Assembly (NCBI GenBank): GCA_028869355.1
Contig: JAGWSK010000515.1
Location: 1-5,843, forward strand
Source of the DNA: Alphaproteobacteria bacterium
Lineage (GTDB): Bacteria; Pseudomonadota; Alphaproteobacteria; Micropepsales; Micropepsaceae
Length of the DNA stretch: 5,843 nt
Reading direction: 5' to 3'
Shown: positions 5,486 through 5,843 of the stretch, one piece after another
Numbering within the stretch: the first letter of the stretch is position 1
Layout: every line of letters begins with the position of its first letter
Translations under genes and position numbers: made by a program
Notes under the pieces: model-generated
What the model saw: the letters and a program-made list of their open reading frames with translations, nothing else
What the model was told of the DNA's origin: nothing
The model's database searches: none

Positions 5486-5843
5486 GTGCGCAATTCCAGA
5501 CCTGCTTCAGATAAAGACACGATATTTGCCGTTTCGAGCGGTGCCGGGCCCGCCGGTGTCGCGGTCATACGCATTTCGGGATCGAATGCCGGCCGGGCCT
5601 TTGTTCTTATCGGGTCGGGGCATGTGCCTGTTGAACGAAGGGCGGCTGTACGAACTCTGTTTGATAAATCGAACGGCAATCGCATAGACGAAGCTTTGGT
5701 GCTTTGGTTTGTCGGGCCGCGATCTTATACCGGCGAGGACTTGCTGGAGTTGCAAGTCCACGGCGGGCGTGCCGTAACCTTGGCGGTTTTGGCAGCCTTG
5801 GCGCGGCTACCGCGGTTCAGACCCGCAGAACCCGGCGAATTTA
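5486..5843 (+). CDS. mnmE: tRNA modification GTPase MnmE (TrmE), N-terminal part (3' end outside window)
   Basis: This is the first 119 residues of MnmE, the GTPase that works with MnmG to place the carboxymethylaminomethyl group on uridine 34 of certain tRNAs, using a folate-derived one-carbon unit. The N-terminal folate-binding domain is recognisable: DTIFAVSSGAG at 11-21, GVAVIRISG at 24-32, ALVLWFVGPRSYTGEDLLEL (about 70-89), VHGGRAV at 91-97, and AEPGEF at the window edge. The G domain and C-terminal FCIGK-type end lie beyond the window. I chose GTG 5486-5488 because AAGG sits eight bases upstream and it places DTIFA eleven residues in, close to family starts. No in-frame ATG lies nearby. 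Its partner rho is normally a close neighbour, but here it lies 5.26 kb upstream behind a block of opposite-strand genes. Confidence 0.95.
   Translation, partial: MRNSRPASDKDTIFAVSSGAGPAGVAVIRISGSNAGRAFVLIGSGHVPVERRAAVRTLFDKSNGNRIDEALVLWFVGPRSYTGEDLLELQVHGGRAVTLAVLAALARLPRFRPAEPGEF

Overview
The window looks like an alphaproteobacterial chromosome of moderately high GC (about 61% counted over 4801-5100). The evidence is the pair of housekeeping genes at its edges, both on the + strand. The left edge holds the last 73 residues of transcription terminator Rho, ending in a DDFFDSMNT-type tail. The right edge holds the first 119 residues of the tRNA-modification GTPase MnmE (TrmE). From general knowledge, rho is commonly followed closely by mnmE (then mnmG, rsmG, parA, parB) in alphaproteobacteria. 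The genus cannot be fixed from this sequence.

Here rho and mnmE are separated by 5,262 bp, and every gene in between is on the - strand. Read in transcription order (right to left), the block holds four genes and a toxin-antitoxin pair. First is a 690-residue YyaL/DUF255 protein with a thioredoxin fold and a CHWC motif (3335-5407). An 80-bp gap follows, then a dienelactone-hydrolase-family enzyme with an intact Cys-Asp-His triad (2556-3254). Five bases later comes a zinc-free quinone oxidoreductase of the MDR family (1582-2550). Next is a small six-helix membrane protein resembling cation diffusion facilitators (947-1522). After another 108 bp lies a VapBC-type pair, the antitoxin at 644-838 and the PIN-domain toxin at 273-647, which converges on the end of rho.

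The first four reverse-strand genes are close enough to be one transcription unit. The thioredoxin-fold protein, lactone/ester hydrolase and NAD(P)H:quinone reductase suggest, by inference only, a small redox or electrophile-handling cluster. The vapBC pair appears to be a separate, probably autoregulated unit. Its upstream gap contains short repeats and an inverted repeat over the antitoxin ribosome binding site, and the toxin gene is more AT-rich than its neighbours (about 53% GC over 301-600).

I saw no RNA genes, insertion sequences, CRISPR arrays or attachment sites, and no convincing terminators. No stretch over 300 bases lacks a gene. The largest gaps are 108 bp (839-946), 80 bp (3255-3334), 78 bp (5408-5485), 59 bp (1523-1581, if the shorter start is used) and 49 bp (224-272). 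I do not see a clearly new system. The points most worth following up are the gene block splitting rho from mnmE and the unusual metal-site residues of the membrane protein.
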